From Palsa-892 sp035295845 (lineage in GTDB: Bacteria > Pseudomonadota > Alphaproteobacteria > Rhizobiales > Xanthobacteraceae), in contig DATGIF010000011.1 of assembly GCA_035295845.1 (NCBI GenBank), positions 1 to 64,000 on the forward strand: 64,000 nt of DNA, in the 5' to 3' direction. The translations under genes and the position numbers were made by a program. The notes below the pieces were generated by a model. It saw only the letters and a list, made by a program, of their open reading frames with translations, was not told where the DNA came from and ran no database searches. Below, piece after piece: positions 24,057-32,254 of the stretch (within the stretch, counting starts at the first letter, position 1; each line of letters begins with the position of its first letter).

Positions 24057-25034
24057 ATGTTGAATGCAGCGGTCATCGGCCTCGGCTGGTGGGGAAAAGA
24101 ACTCGTCCGCTCGATACCAAAGGATAGCAAGCTTCTGCGCTTTTCGCGCGGCGTAACGCTGCAACCCGAAGCGGCGAAAGAATTCGCCGCGCAAACGGGG
24201 CTTGCGATCGGAACCTCCTACGAGGACGTGCTCGCCGACAAAAAAATCGATGCCGTGGTATTAGCCACACCACATACACAGCACCGCCGTCAGGTCGAAG
24301 CCGCGGCCGCGGCGGGAAAGCACGTGTTTTGCGAAAAGCCCTTTGCGCTGTCACTCGCCGATGCGAAAGCGGCGCTCGCTGCTTGCCGGGCGGCCGGCGT
24401 CGCGCTCGGCGTCGGCCACAACCGCCGCCTGTGGCCGTCGATCCGCAGCATGCGCGATCTGATGGACGAAGGCCGCTTCGGCAAGATCATGCACGCCGAA
24501 GGCCATTTCAGCCACGACTGGCTCGCCGACCAGCCGGCCAATGACTGGCGTTCGCAGCCGGAAGAAACGAAAGCCGGCGCCGTCACCGGCATGGGCATCC
24601 ATCTCATCGACTGTTTCAGCTTTCTGGCCGGGCCGATGCGGCGCGTCGCCGCGTTATCGACACGGCGGACGCTGCCACTCGCCTCGGGCGACACGACCTC
24701 GGCGTTGTTCGAGTTTGCCAACGGTGCCACCGGCACGCTCGCGACCACGCTGAAGACGCCTTACTTGTGGCGGCTCGCGATTTACGGCTCGGACATGTGG
24801 GCCGCAAGCCTGAACGAGACGAGGATCGCGACTCGGCGCTCCGGCCGCGGGATCGAGACGATCGAACTCGATGCGACGAACAGCGTCGGCCTCAATCTCG
24901 AATCCTTCGCGCGCGCGGCGCTCGGTGAAGGCAGATATCAAATCGACGACGAAGGAATCCTGCACACGGTGGCGGCGCTCGACGCGCTCTTCCGCTCCAC
25001 CGCCGCGAACGGCGCCTGGCAGGAGATCGGATAA
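24057..25034 (+). CDS. Gfo/Idh/MocA family oxidoreductase
   Basis: The 325-residue enzyme has an N-terminal Rossmann fold (NAAVIGLGWWGKELVRSI), the AVVLATPHTQHRRQVEAAAAAG segment, the conserved VFCEKPFALSLADAKAA motif with the EKP lysine, and GVGHNRRLWPSIRSMRDLM. GMGIHLIDCFSFLAG contains the D-x-x-D/H-type substrate site typical of the family. Such enzymes oxidise or reduce sugars, inositols or related compounds with NAD(P). The GAGGAG site supports the ATG at 24057. It stands alone on the plus strand between two minus-strand catabolic groups and ends 2 bases before the convergent HisD-like gene. Confidence 0.87.
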   Translation: MLNAAVIGLGWWGKELVRSIPKDSKLLRFSRGVTLQPEAAKEFAAQTGLAIGTSYEDVLADKKIDAVVLATPHTQHRRQVEAAAAAGKHVFCEKPFALSLADAKAALAACRAAGVALGVGHNRRLWPSIRSMRDLMDEGRFGKIMHAEGHFSHDWLADQPANDWRSQPEETKAGAVTGMGIHLIDCFSFLAGPMRRVAALSTRRTLPLASGDTTSALFEFANGATGTLATTLKTPYLWRLAIYGSDMWAASLNETRIATRRSGRGIETIELDATNSVGLNLESFARAALGEGRYQIDDEGILHTVAALDALFRSTAANGAWQEIG

Positions 25035-25036
25035 AG

Positions 25037-26344
25037 CTATTCCGCCGCCTGCGCGTAGGCGACGTTGCGGCCGCCGTAGCGCCGCACGCGCACATTCGCT
25101 TGCTCCGCGTGACCGGAAAATCCCTCGAGGATGCAGAGCCGCGAGCAATATTCGCCGATCAGCGCGCTTGCCTCGTCGGTGAGCACTTTTTGGTAAGTGC
25201 AGGTCTTGAGGAATTTCCCGACCCAGAGCCCGCCGGTGTAGCGCGCGGCCTTCTTGGTCGGCAGCGTGTGGTTGGTGCCGATCACCTTGTCGCCATAGGC
25301 GACGTTGGTGCGCGGGCCGAGAAACAGCGAGCCGTAATTTTTCATATTGTTAAGGAAATAATCCGGGTCCCCGGTCATCACCTGCACGTGTTCAGAGGCG
25401 ATGCGGTCGGCTTCGCGAACCATCTCCTCGTCATTTTCGCAAACGATCACCTCGCCGTAATCCTCCCACGCCTTGCCCGCGGCATCGGCGGTCGGCAGGA
25501 TCGACAGGAGCCACGCAACCTCGGCCATGGTCGCGCGCGCGAGCTTGTCCGACGTGGTGAGCAAAATCGCCGGCGATGTCGGACCGTGCTCGGCCTGGCC
25601 GAGGAGATCGGTGGCGCAGATTTCGGCGTCGACCGTATCGTCGGCGATGATCAAAGTTTCTGTCGGCCCCGCGAGCAAATCGATGCCGACGCGGCCGAAG
25701 AGCTGCCGCTTGGCTTCCGCGACATAGGCATTGCCGGGGCCGACGATCATGTCGACGGGCGCGATCGTCTCCGTGCCGAGCGCCATCGCCGCCACCGCCT
25801 GCACGCCGCCGAGCACGAAAATTTCGTCGGCGCCGCCGAAATGCATCGCCGCGACGATCGCCGGATGCGGCCCGCCCTTGAACGGCGGCGCGCAGGCGGT
25901 GATGCGTTTGACGCCCGCGACCTTCGCGGTGACGATCGACATGTGCGCTGAAGCCACCATCGGATAGCGGCCGCCCGGCACGTAGCAGCCGATGCTCGTG
26001 ACCGGAATGTGCCGATGGCCGAGTACCACGCCGGGCAGCGTCTCCACTTCGAGATCGCCCATCGTGGCCTTTTGCTTCTCGGCGAAATTACGCACCTGCG
26101 CCTGCGCGAATTTGATGTCGTCAAGATCGCGTTTGGGCACTTGCGCGATGGCGCGTTCGGTCTCCTGCGGTGAAAGCTTGAAGGACTTCGGCGACCAGTT
26201 GTCGAATTTCTGCGACAGCTCCCGCACGGCGGCGTCGCGGCGCGCCTCGACTTCGGCCAAAATACCCTCGACCGTCTCGCGCACTTTTGCGTCCGCCGCC
26301 TTGATCGCGCTCGCGTCGAGCCCGCGTTTGAGATGACGAGCCAT
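25037..26344 (-). CDS. HisD-family NAD-dependent alcohol dehydrogenase (histidinol-dehydrogenase-like, catabolic)
   Basis: The 435-residue protein is a histidinol-dehydrogenase homologue with the zinc and catalytic positions retained by pattern: LLGQAEHGPTSPA (Gln and His), ASEHVQVMTGDPD (Glu and His), YGDKVIGTNHTLPT (Asp) and EGFSGHAEQANVR (His). The TNHTLPTKKAARYTGGLWVGKFLK block resembles the sulfopropanediol dehydrogenase (HpsN) type rather than biosynthetic HisD. It lies at the end of a molybdenum-hydroxylase/cyclase operon, not among his genes, so oxidation of another primary alcohol to an acid is more likely than histidine synthesis. The ATG at 26344 has AGGAG upstream; a GTG at 26347 is also possible. 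Confidence 0.83.
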   Translation of the reverse strand: MARHLKRGLDASAIKAADAKVRETVEGILAEVEARRDAAVRELSQKFDNWSPKSFKLSPQETERAIAQVPKRDLDDIKFAQAQVRNFAEKQKATMGDLEVETLPGVVLGHRHIPVTSIGCYVPGGRYPMVASAHMSIVTAKVAGVKRITACAPPFKGGPHPAIVAAMHFGGADEIFVLGGVQAVAAMALGTETIAPVDMIVGPGNAYVAEAKRQLFGRVGIDLLAGPTETLIIADDTVDAEICATDLLGQAEHGPTSPAILLTTSDKLARATMAEVAWLLSILPTADAAGKAWEDYGEVIVCENDEEMVREADRIASEHVQVMTGDPDYFLNNMKNYGSLFLGPRTNVAYGDKVIGTNHTLPTKKAARYTGGLWVGKFLKTCTYQKVLTDEASALIGEYCSRLCILEGFSGHAEQANVRVRRYGGRNVAYAQAAE

Positions 26345-26357
26345 CACGCTCTCCTTT

Positions 26358-27311
26358 TCACTTGATCGCCTGCGGATTGATCGGCGAGCCGGTGCCGCCG
26401 GTGATGATCAGCGGCGGCCCGCAAAAGAAGAACTCGTAGACCTTGTCCTTGGCGCAATCCTCGGCGAGCTCCTTCAGATAGAAGATTTCGCCCATGCACA
26501 GGCCCGTGGCCGGGATCACCACCCAGTGCCAGGGCTGGTTCGCCTCTTTCGTTTCGTTCGGCCGTACTTCGACGCCCCAGGTGTCGGAGCAGATCGCGGC
26601 GATCTCCTTCTCCTGGCACCAGTAGCAGTTCTCGAACCTGACGCCCGGCGCGTCGCCGCCGGCATAGCCGCCCCATTTCTTTTCGGCGAGACAGCGCTCC
26701 ATCTGGCCGGTGCGCAGGATCACGAAATCGCCCTTGCGGATTTCGACCTTCTGCGCTTTCGCGCAGGCGTCGAGTTCGTCGTTGGAAATCCCCTCGCCGT
26801 CCTTGAGCCAATCGACACCGCGATGGCGCGCGATGTCCAGGAGAACGCCGCGGCCGATCATCTTGCTCTTGGCGTGTTCAATGCCGAGCACGCTCAGGCC
26901 GCGCGCGTCGATGAGCTTGGCGTCATGGCCGTTATAGGCCTTGTCCTCGTAGAAGATGTGCCCGAGCGCGTCCCAGTGCGTCGCGCCCTGCACGCACAAG
27001 TTCAGGGTGTCGTCGGCGTAGCGAATCTTGTTCCAGTCCTGGCGTCCCGCGATCGCGTCGGTGCCGGTGGCGAGCATCTGATGGATCGGGTTGAAGCGGC
27101 CGCCGAAGAGCCCCGTTTGCGGGCCGTTCTGATCGAGCGGAATTCCGAGCGCGAACACGCGGCCGGTGCGGATCAGTTGTGCCGCCTTCACGATCTCCGC
27201 CGGTCCCACGTGGTTGAGCGTGCCGATCTGGTCGTCCTTGCCCCAGCGGCCCCAGTTGGAAAGTTTTTTCGAGGCCTCCTCGATCGCCTTGCGGCCGACA
27301 GTGATGTTCAT
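26358..27311 (-). CDS. Cyclase family protein (metal-dependent hydrolase, kynurenine-formamidase-like fold)
   Basis: This 317-residue protein belongs to the putative cyclase/formamidase superfamily. The diagnostic region reads CVQGATHWDALGHIFYED near residue 112-126, a variant of H-x-G-T-H-x-D-x-P-x-H in which the first His is not conserved but the later His-Asp-His set is. IGRGVLLDIARHRGVDWL and RKGDFVILRTGQMER are typical following blocks. Members hydrolyse cyclic amides, N-formyl compounds or lactones with metal ions. A strong AGGAG site precedes the ATG. It lies 10 bases after the molybdenum-hydroxylase large subunit, so it probably acts on the ring-hydroxylated product. Confidence 0.82.
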   Translation of the reverse strand: MNITVGRKAIEEASKKLSNWGRWGKDDQIGTLNHVGPAEIVKAAQLIRTGRVFALGIPLDQNGPQTGLFGGRFNPIHQMLATGTDAIAGRQDWNKIRYADDTLNLCVQGATHWDALGHIFYEDKAYNGHDAKLIDARGLSVLGIEHAKSKMIGRGVLLDIARHRGVDWLKDGEGISNDELDACAKAQKVEIRKGDFVILRTGQMERCLAEKKWGGYAGGDAPGVRFENCYWCQEKEIAAICSDTWGVEVRPNETKEANQPWHWVVIPATGLCMGEIFYLKELAEDCAKDKVYEFFFCGPPLIITGGTGSPINPQAIK

Positions 27312-27321
27312 CTTCTTCTCC

Positions 27322-29718
27322 TTAAACTTTGCCCAGCGCCTTTAGCACGACGCCGGGCGTGATCGGCATTTCCGTGATGATCGCGGCAGCGAGCGGCCGC
27401 AGCGCGTCGTTGACCGCATTCATCACCGCGCCCGGCGCGCCGGCCGTGCCCGCCTCGCCCGCGCCCTTGGCGCCGAGTTCGGAATCGGCGGTCGGCGACA
27501 CGACGTGGCCGACTTCTATGTCAGGCATCTCGCCTGCCATCGGCACGAGATAATCGGCCATGTTGCCGTTCAGCAACTGCCCGCGCGCATCATAGATGCA
27601 GTGCTCGTAGAGCGCGGCGCCGATGCCCTGCACGATGCCGCCGCGAATCTGCTCGTCGACGAGCTGCGGATTGATGACCGTGCCGCAATCTTCCACGCAC
27701 CAATGGCGCAGGAGCTTCACGAAGCCGGTGTCGACATCGACTTCGAGATACGAAGCCTGAATGCCGTTGGTGAAGGCGAAGGGCCACGCGCGCGGCACGT
27801 AGTGGCGGGTGGCGACAAGTTCGGCCTGGAAGCCCGGCGGCAGCGTGTCCGGCCGGAAATAGGCGATCCGCGCCACTTCGTCCAAGCCGATGCGCTCGCG
27901 GCCGGTATCGGCGTCGACCACGAGACCGTTGCGGATATCGAGTGCCTTCGGCTCCGCCTGCAGGATGGAAGCCGCGACCGCGAGCACGTTCTGCCGCAGC
28001 GCCTTGCCCGCCTGCCACGCCGCCTCGCCGCCGATGCCGGCCGCGCGCGAAGCCCAGGTGCCGCCGCCATAAGGCGTGTTGTCGGTGTCGCCGGTGACCA
28101 CGCGCACGCGCTCGATCGGTACGCCGAAAGCGGAGGCCGCGACCTGCGCCAGCACGGCTTCGGCGCCCTGTCCCTGCTCGGTGACGCCGGAATGCACGAT
28201 CAGCGCGCCCTGGGCGTCGAGCCGCATCGTCGCGCCGTCCTGCGCCGAGATCTTGGCGCCGCCGACGCCGTAGAACGCGGCGGACGGATTCGTCACCTCA
28301 ATGAACGAGGTGAACCCGAGGCCGCGATAGGTTTTTTTCTCGCGCAACGCCGCCTGCTCGGCACGAAGCTTGTCGTAGCCCATCATCTTCGCGAGCTTTT
28401 CCAGCGAAGCATGGTGCGACAACTTCTCGAACTTGATGCCCGAGGGCGCGGCGCACGGATAACCGTCGTCGGGAATGAGATTCTTGCGGCGGATTTCAAG
28501 CGGATCGATTCCGATCTTCGCCGCCGCCAATTCCACGAGCCCTTCGGTCACCGCCGTCGCGATCGGATGGCCGACGGCGCGGTACTGGCACATCACGTTT
28601 TTATTCTGGAACACGACGCGGGCGAGCGCGCGATAGTTCGGGCACCTGTATGGGCCGCCCACGAGGTTCACCACCTGGTTCGCTTCGATCCCGCTCGTGC
28701 GCGGATAGACGGAATAAGGCCCGATGCCGGTGAGGTCGTCGATCTCGAAGGCGGCGATCGTGCCGTCCTTCTTCACGCCGACCTTCGCCTTCACGCGATG
28801 ATCGCGGGCGTGGATGTCGGTGGTGAAGCTTTCAAGCCGGTCGGCGACGAACTTCACCGGCCGCTTGAGCAATTTCGACAGCGCCACCGTCGCCATCTCG
28901 TCGGCATAGGTGTGCACCTTGATGCCGAACGAGCCGCCGACGTCCTTGGTCACCACCCGCACCTGATGCTCGGCGAGCGAAAGATGCTTCGCGAACAAAT
29001 TCTGCATCATGTGCGGCGCCTGCGTGCCCTGATAGACGGTGAGGCGCTCCTCGCCCTCGTTCCAGTCGGCAACGGTCGCGCGCGGCTCGTTGGTCACGCC
29101 CGTGTGGCGGCCGAAGACGAAAGTGGCTTCAACGACCGTATCGGATTCCTTCAATGCCCTGTCGACCTCGCCCGTCTCGTGCCTGCGCTCAAAGGTGAGG
29201 TTGTCGCCGAGCTCTGCGTGAATCACGGGCGTCCTTGCATCGAGCGCGGTTTCCGCATCGGTGACCGCGGGCAGTTCCTCATATTCGATCTCGAGCAACT
29301 CGACCGCGTCCTCGGCCTCGGCGCGCGTCTTCGCGACCACGGCGCAAACCGCCTCGCCTTGCCAGCAGGCGCGATCGACCGCGATCGCGTGCTGCGGCGC
29401 CGACTTGATGCCTTTCAAATGCGTGAGCACGCCGACCCAGGGGGTGATCACCTTGGCGAGTTCCGCGCCGGTCACGACTGCGATCACGCCCGGCGCTTTT
29501 TTCGCCGCCGCGACGTCGATGTTCTTGATTTTCGCGTGCGCGTGCGGCGAGCGCGCGAACGCCACATGCGCCATGCGCGGCAGCGAAAGGTCGCTGACAT
29601 ATTGCCCGCGGCCTTTCATCAAGCGCGCGAGATTCGGCCGCGGCACCGAGCGGCCGATATAGCTGTTCGGCCGGTCGAGGGCGCTGAGGCCGGAGGCAAC
29701 GTCGTCGGTGATTTTCAC
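27322..29718 (-). CDS. Xanthine dehydrogenase family molybdopterin-binding (large) subunit
   Basis: The 798-residue subunit has the Mo-cofactor domains of the xanthine oxidase/CO dehydrogenase family: YIGRSVPRPNLARLMKGRGQYVSD at the N-terminus, KDVGGSFGIKVHTYADEM, HSGVTEQGQGAEAVLAQ, and the catalytic-Glu block ELGAKGAGEAGTAGAPGAVMNAV near the C-terminus. The loop that carries AYRCSFR in true CO dehydrogenase reads CQYRAVGHPI here, so this is not a form I CO dehydrogenase. It should hydroxylate a heteroaromatic or aldehyde substrate. Its ATG overlaps the stop of the 2Fe-2S subunit as ATGA, so L, S and M are translationally coupled. Confidence 0.9.
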   Translation of the reverse strand: MKITDDVASGLSALDRPNSYIGRSVPRPNLARLMKGRGQYVSDLSLPRMAHVAFARSPHAHAKIKNIDVAAAKKAPGVIAVVTGAELAKVITPWVGVLTHLKGIKSAPQHAIAVDRACWQGEAVCAVVAKTRAEAEDAVELLEIEYEELPAVTDAETALDARTPVIHAELGDNLTFERRHETGEVDRALKESDTVVEATFVFGRHTGVTNEPRATVADWNEGEERLTVYQGTQAPHMMQNLFAKHLSLAEHQVRVVTKDVGGSFGIKVHTYADEMATVALSKLLKRPVKFVADRLESFTTDIHARDHRVKAKVGVKKDGTIAAFEIDDLTGIGPYSVYPRTSGIEANQVVNLVGGPYRCPNYRALARVVFQNKNVMCQYRAVGHPIATAVTEGLVELAAAKIGIDPLEIRRKNLIPDDGYPCAAPSGIKFEKLSHHASLEKLAKMMGYDKLRAEQAALREKKTYRGLGFTSFIEVTNPSAAFYGVGGAKISAQDGATMRLDAQGALIVHSGVTEQGQGAEAVLAQVAASAFGVPIERVRVVTGDTDNTPYGGGTWASRAAGIGGEAAWQAGKALRQNVLAVAASILQAEPKALDIRNGLVVDADTGRERIGLDEVARIAYFRPDTLPPGFQAELVATRHYVPRAWPFAFTNGIQASYLEVDVDTGFVKLLRHWCVEDCGTVINPQLVDEQIRGGIVQGIGAALYEHCIYDARGQLLNGNMADYLVPMAGEMPDIEVGHVVSPTADSELGAKGAGEAGTAGAPGAVMNAVNDALRPLAAAIITEMPITPGVVLKALGKV

Positions 29719-30197
29719 TTTCGCCCTCCCCGTGCCTCTGCCACCGTGTCGATTGCATCGACGATCGCCTCGTAACCGGTGCAGCGGCAGTAATTGCCGG
29801 AGATATGCTCGCGGATTTTCTCGCGATCAGGCCGGCCGCCGGCGGCGAGCAGTTCTTCCGCCGCGAGCAGCATGCCCGGCGTGCAATAGCCGCACTGCAA
29901 GGCGTTGCGCTTCTCGAAGGCGTCTTGCAGATCGGCGATCGCGCCGGAATCGGAAACGCCCTCGATGGTCTCGACATTCGCGCCCTCGCACTGCACCGCG
30001 AGCACGAGGCAGCCGCGGACGACGGTGCCGTCGATCCGTACGGTGCAGGCGCCGCACACGCCGTGCTCACAGCCGACATGGCTGCCAGTAAGGCCCAAAT
30101 CCTCGCGCAGGAAATCGACAAGCGTCTTCCGCGGCTCGACCGCCTCACGCACGGCCTCGCCATTCACCGTGAGCGATATTTCCTGCCGCGCGCTCAT
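29715..30197 (-). CDS. (2Fe-2S)-binding small subunit of molybdenum hydroxylase
   Basis: This 160-residue subunit has both iron-sulfur motifs of the family: the plant-ferredoxin-type VGCEHGVCGACTVRIDGTVVRGC near residue 43 and the helical-domain set QCGYCTPGML with NYCRCTGYE further on. It would pass electrons from the Mo centre to FAD in the M subunit. The ATG at 30197 overlaps the M-subunit stop as ATGA and its stop overlaps the large-subunit start as ATGA, deciding the start against a much longer frame. Cytoplasmic; gene order M-S-L is that of CO-dehydrogenase-type operons. Confidence 0.93.
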   Translation of the reverse strand: MSARQEISLTVNGEAVREAVEPRKTLVDFLREDLGLTGSHVGCEHGVCGACTVRIDGTVVRGCLVLAVQCEGANVETIEGVSDSGAIADLQDAFEKRNALQCGYCTPGMLLAAEELLAAGGRPDREKIREHISGNYCRCTGYEAIVDAIDTVAEARGGRK

Positions 30198-31018
30198 GCG
30201 ACGATCTCCGGCGCCACGCGGCAGAGCAGCGTCTTCGCAAGATGCTTTTTCACCGCTCCGCTCGAATGGATGTCGTCGGGCGGATCGAGATCGCGATCGA
30301 GCGCCGCCACCGCTTCCTCGAGCGAGCCAGCGACAAACGCTGCTTCCGCTTGGCGTGCGCGCGTAGGCGTCGAGCCGACGCCGAAAAACACGAGCCGCAC
30401 ATTCGCGTTCTGCCTGGAGGCCGCAACCCCGGCCATGGCGAAATCGCCGTGGCGGCGCGCGAGCTCGCCAAAACCCGCGCGCGCGTCTTTTGCCGCCGCC
30501 GGAACCCGGATCGCCGTCAGCACATCGCCGGGCCCGAGCGCGGTCTCGTAGAGATCCTTGAAGAAATCGTCGGCCTTTACCGTGCGCTTGCCCTTGGCGC
30601 CTTCGATCTCCACCTCGCCACCGAGCGCGAGCAGGCACGCCGGCAACTCCGCCGCGGGATCGGCGAGCGCGATCGAGCCGCCGATCGTGCCGCGATTGCG
30701 GATGGCGAAATGCCCGATATGCGGCAGCGCCTTGGCGAGAAGCGGCGCGTGCTTTGCGATATCCGGCGACCGCTCCGCCTCCACTTGTCGCGTGAGCGCG
30801 CCAATCCGCAGCCAGCCATCCTGGAGCGAGATGCCCTTGAGTTCGGAGAGCGCGCCGATGTCCACGAGAAGCGCGGGCGACGCCATGCGCATGTTGAGCA
30901 GCGGCACCAGGCTCTGCCCGCCGGCGATAATCCTCGCCTCCGCGCCATGGCGCGACAACGCGGCCAAAGCCTCCGCGAGCGATTTTGCGCGCACATAATC
31001 GAAACTGCGAGGCTTCAC
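30194..31018 (-). CDS. FAD-binding medium subunit of molybdenum hydroxylase
   Basis: The 274-residue subunit has the FAD motifs IIAGGQSLVPLLNMRMASPALLVDI and IRNRGTIGGSIALADPAAELP, both hallmarks of CoxM-type flavoprotein subunits, plus a C-terminal domain with LVFFGVGSTPTRARQAE. It would transfer electrons from the 2Fe-2S clusters to a quinone or other acceptor. The start is a GTG at 31018 with an AAGGG site about 8 bases upstream. It is the first gene of the operon M, S, L, cyclase, HisD-like. The promoter lies in the 115-base gap to the divergent deacetylase gene. Confidence 0.9.
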   Translation of the reverse strand: MKPRSFDYVRAKSLAEALAALSRHGAEARIIAGGQSLVPLLNMRMASPALLVDIGALSELKGISLQDGWLRIGALTRQVEAERSPDIAKHAPLLAKALPHIGHFAIRNRGTIGGSIALADPAAELPACLLALGGEVEIEGAKGKRTVKADDFFKDLYETALGPGDVLTAIRVPAAAKDARAGFGELARRHGDFAMAGVAASRQNANVRLVFFGVGSTPTRARQAEAAFVAGSLEEAVAALDRDLDPPDDIHSSGAVKKHLAKTLLCRVAPEIVA

Positions 31019-31133
31019 CGCGTCACCCTTACGCCGCGCGGAATGTTAGGGCGGCCCCGGATTGCGCGCCATCGTGCAGTGCGGCAAGAACGCGCTTCCC
31101 GACGCGAAAATATTTGCTGCTATAGTAGGCACC

Positions 31134-32033
31134 ATGGCCACCATGCTCCCGCGCGAACGCGCCGAATATTCCGCGATCGTCGACCGCCCGCCGCTGAAAT
31201 TGCCGGGCGGCGCGCGCCTCGTGTTCTGGACCATCGTCAACCTCGAAGTGTGGGACATCGGCCGCCCCATGCCGCGCCAGGTGCTGCCGCCGCCGACCGG
31301 TGTGTCGCTGCAGCCCGACGTGCCGAACTGGGCCTGGCACGAATACGGCATGCGCGTCGGCGTTTGGCGCTTCTTCGAATTGTTCGAGCGGCTGCACATC
31401 GCGCCGACGCTCTCGATCAACGCCCGTGTCTGCGAGGACTATCGCCGCGTCGCGGAGCAAGCGCGCGACGCCGATTGGGAGTTCATGGGCCACGCCTACG
31501 ATCAGTTGCCCATGCACAAGCACGAGGACCAGGCGGGAATGATCAACCGCTCGATGGACATTCTCGAGCGTTTCACCGGCAAGCGTCCGGTCGGCTGGCT
31601 GGGGCCGGGGCTGACCGAGACTTTGGAGACGCCGGAATTGCTTGCCGCCGCCGGCGTCAAATATATCGGCGACTACGTCTATGACGACGAGCCGACCGAA
31701 ATCGCCACCGCCAAGGGTCCGCTCGTCACGCTCCCCTATTCGGTGGAGTTGAACGACATCCCGATGATGCTCGTGCAGCACCACGAGAGCGATTATTTGC
31801 TCCGCCGCACCATCGACCAGTTCGACCGGCTTTATGCTGAGGGCGAGAAGCGCGCGAAGATCATCGCGCTCGCGATCCACCCCTACATTTCCGGCCAGCC
31901 GCACCGCATCAAATATCTCGAGCAGATTTACGAATACGCCAACCGCCACAAGGGCGTGTTGCACTGGAACGGCACCGAGATCCTCGACTGGTACCTCGCC
32001 GAGCGCAGCAAGCGGCAGAAGGCGGCGGAGTAG
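31134..32033 (+). CDS. Polysaccharide deacetylase family protein (PuuE/allantoinase-like)
   Basis: This 299-residue protein has the NodB-type deacetylase barrel features in the PuuE-like variant: LVFWTIVNLEVWDIGRP, then WHEYGMRVGVWRFFELFERL, ALSINA-type PTLSINARVCEDYRRVAEQA, EFMGHAYDQLPMHKHEDQ and GKRPVGWLGPGLTETLETPELLAAAGV. The H-x-x-x-[Q/H] pairs fit metal binding. Members act on allantoin-like or other N-acyl substrates rather than polysaccharides. The ATG at 31134 lies only 8 bases after a TATAGT box (31121-31126), and there is no clear ribosome site, so a short leader is possible. It is divergent from the molybdenum-hydroxylase operon, which suggests a shared catabolic function. Confidence 0.82.
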   Translation: MATMLPRERAEYSAIVDRPPLKLPGGARLVFWTIVNLEVWDIGRPMPRQVLPPPTGVSLQPDVPNWAWHEYGMRVGVWRFFELFERLHIAPTLSINARVCEDYRRVAEQARDADWEFMGHAYDQLPMHKHEDQAGMINRSMDILERFTGKRPVGWLGPGLTETLETPELLAAAGVKYIGDYVYDDEPTEIATAKGPLVTLPYSVELNDIPMMLVQHHESDYLLRRTIDQFDRLYAEGEKRAKIIALAIHPYISGQPHRIKYLEQIYEYANRHKGVLHWNGTEILDWYLAERSKRQKAAE

Positions 32034-32046
32034 TCGCCGCTCTTAT

Positions 32047-32170
32047 CCCTCCCCTTGACGGGGAGGGTCGGACCGCTGAAAGCGGTCCGGGGTGGGGTGA
32101 AGCCAAACGCTCCGCTGTCACCCCCACCCGCCGGGCTTCGCCCGGCGACCTCCCCCGTCAAAGGGGAAGG
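32047..32170. repeat. Composite palindromic (REP/RPE-like) element
   Basis: Within 124 bases are five inverted repeats. CCCTCCCC/GGGGAGGG spans 32047-32067 and GGACCGCT/AGCGGTCC 32070-32088. GGGTGGGGTGA faces TCACCCCCACC. GCCGGGC/GCCCGGC spans 32130-32146, and CCTCCCCC/GGGGAAGG 32149-32170. The outer arms are related to each other in inverse orientation. This is the layout of dispersed REP/RPE elements of Rhizobiales, located between two genes on the same strand. It may act as a terminator or transcript-end structure. Confidence 0.8.
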
Positions 32171-32254
32171 TAGAAGAAAACGGACCGCTCCCACTTTCCG
32201 CGTCCGGCGGTTTATACTCGCAACAAAGACACTCACCCTTCCAGGGAGGAAGGC

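Noticed and set aside
27505..29775. 756-codon open frame on the plus strand
   Set aside because: It is antisense to the molybdenum-hydroxylase large subunit, has biased GC-rich residue composition (His, Arg, Asp repeats), no homology and no ribosome site; it is a shadow frame.
27322..31018. Aerobic carbon monoxide dehydrogenase
   Set aside because: Gene order M-S-L fits, but the AYRCSFR active-site loop is absent.
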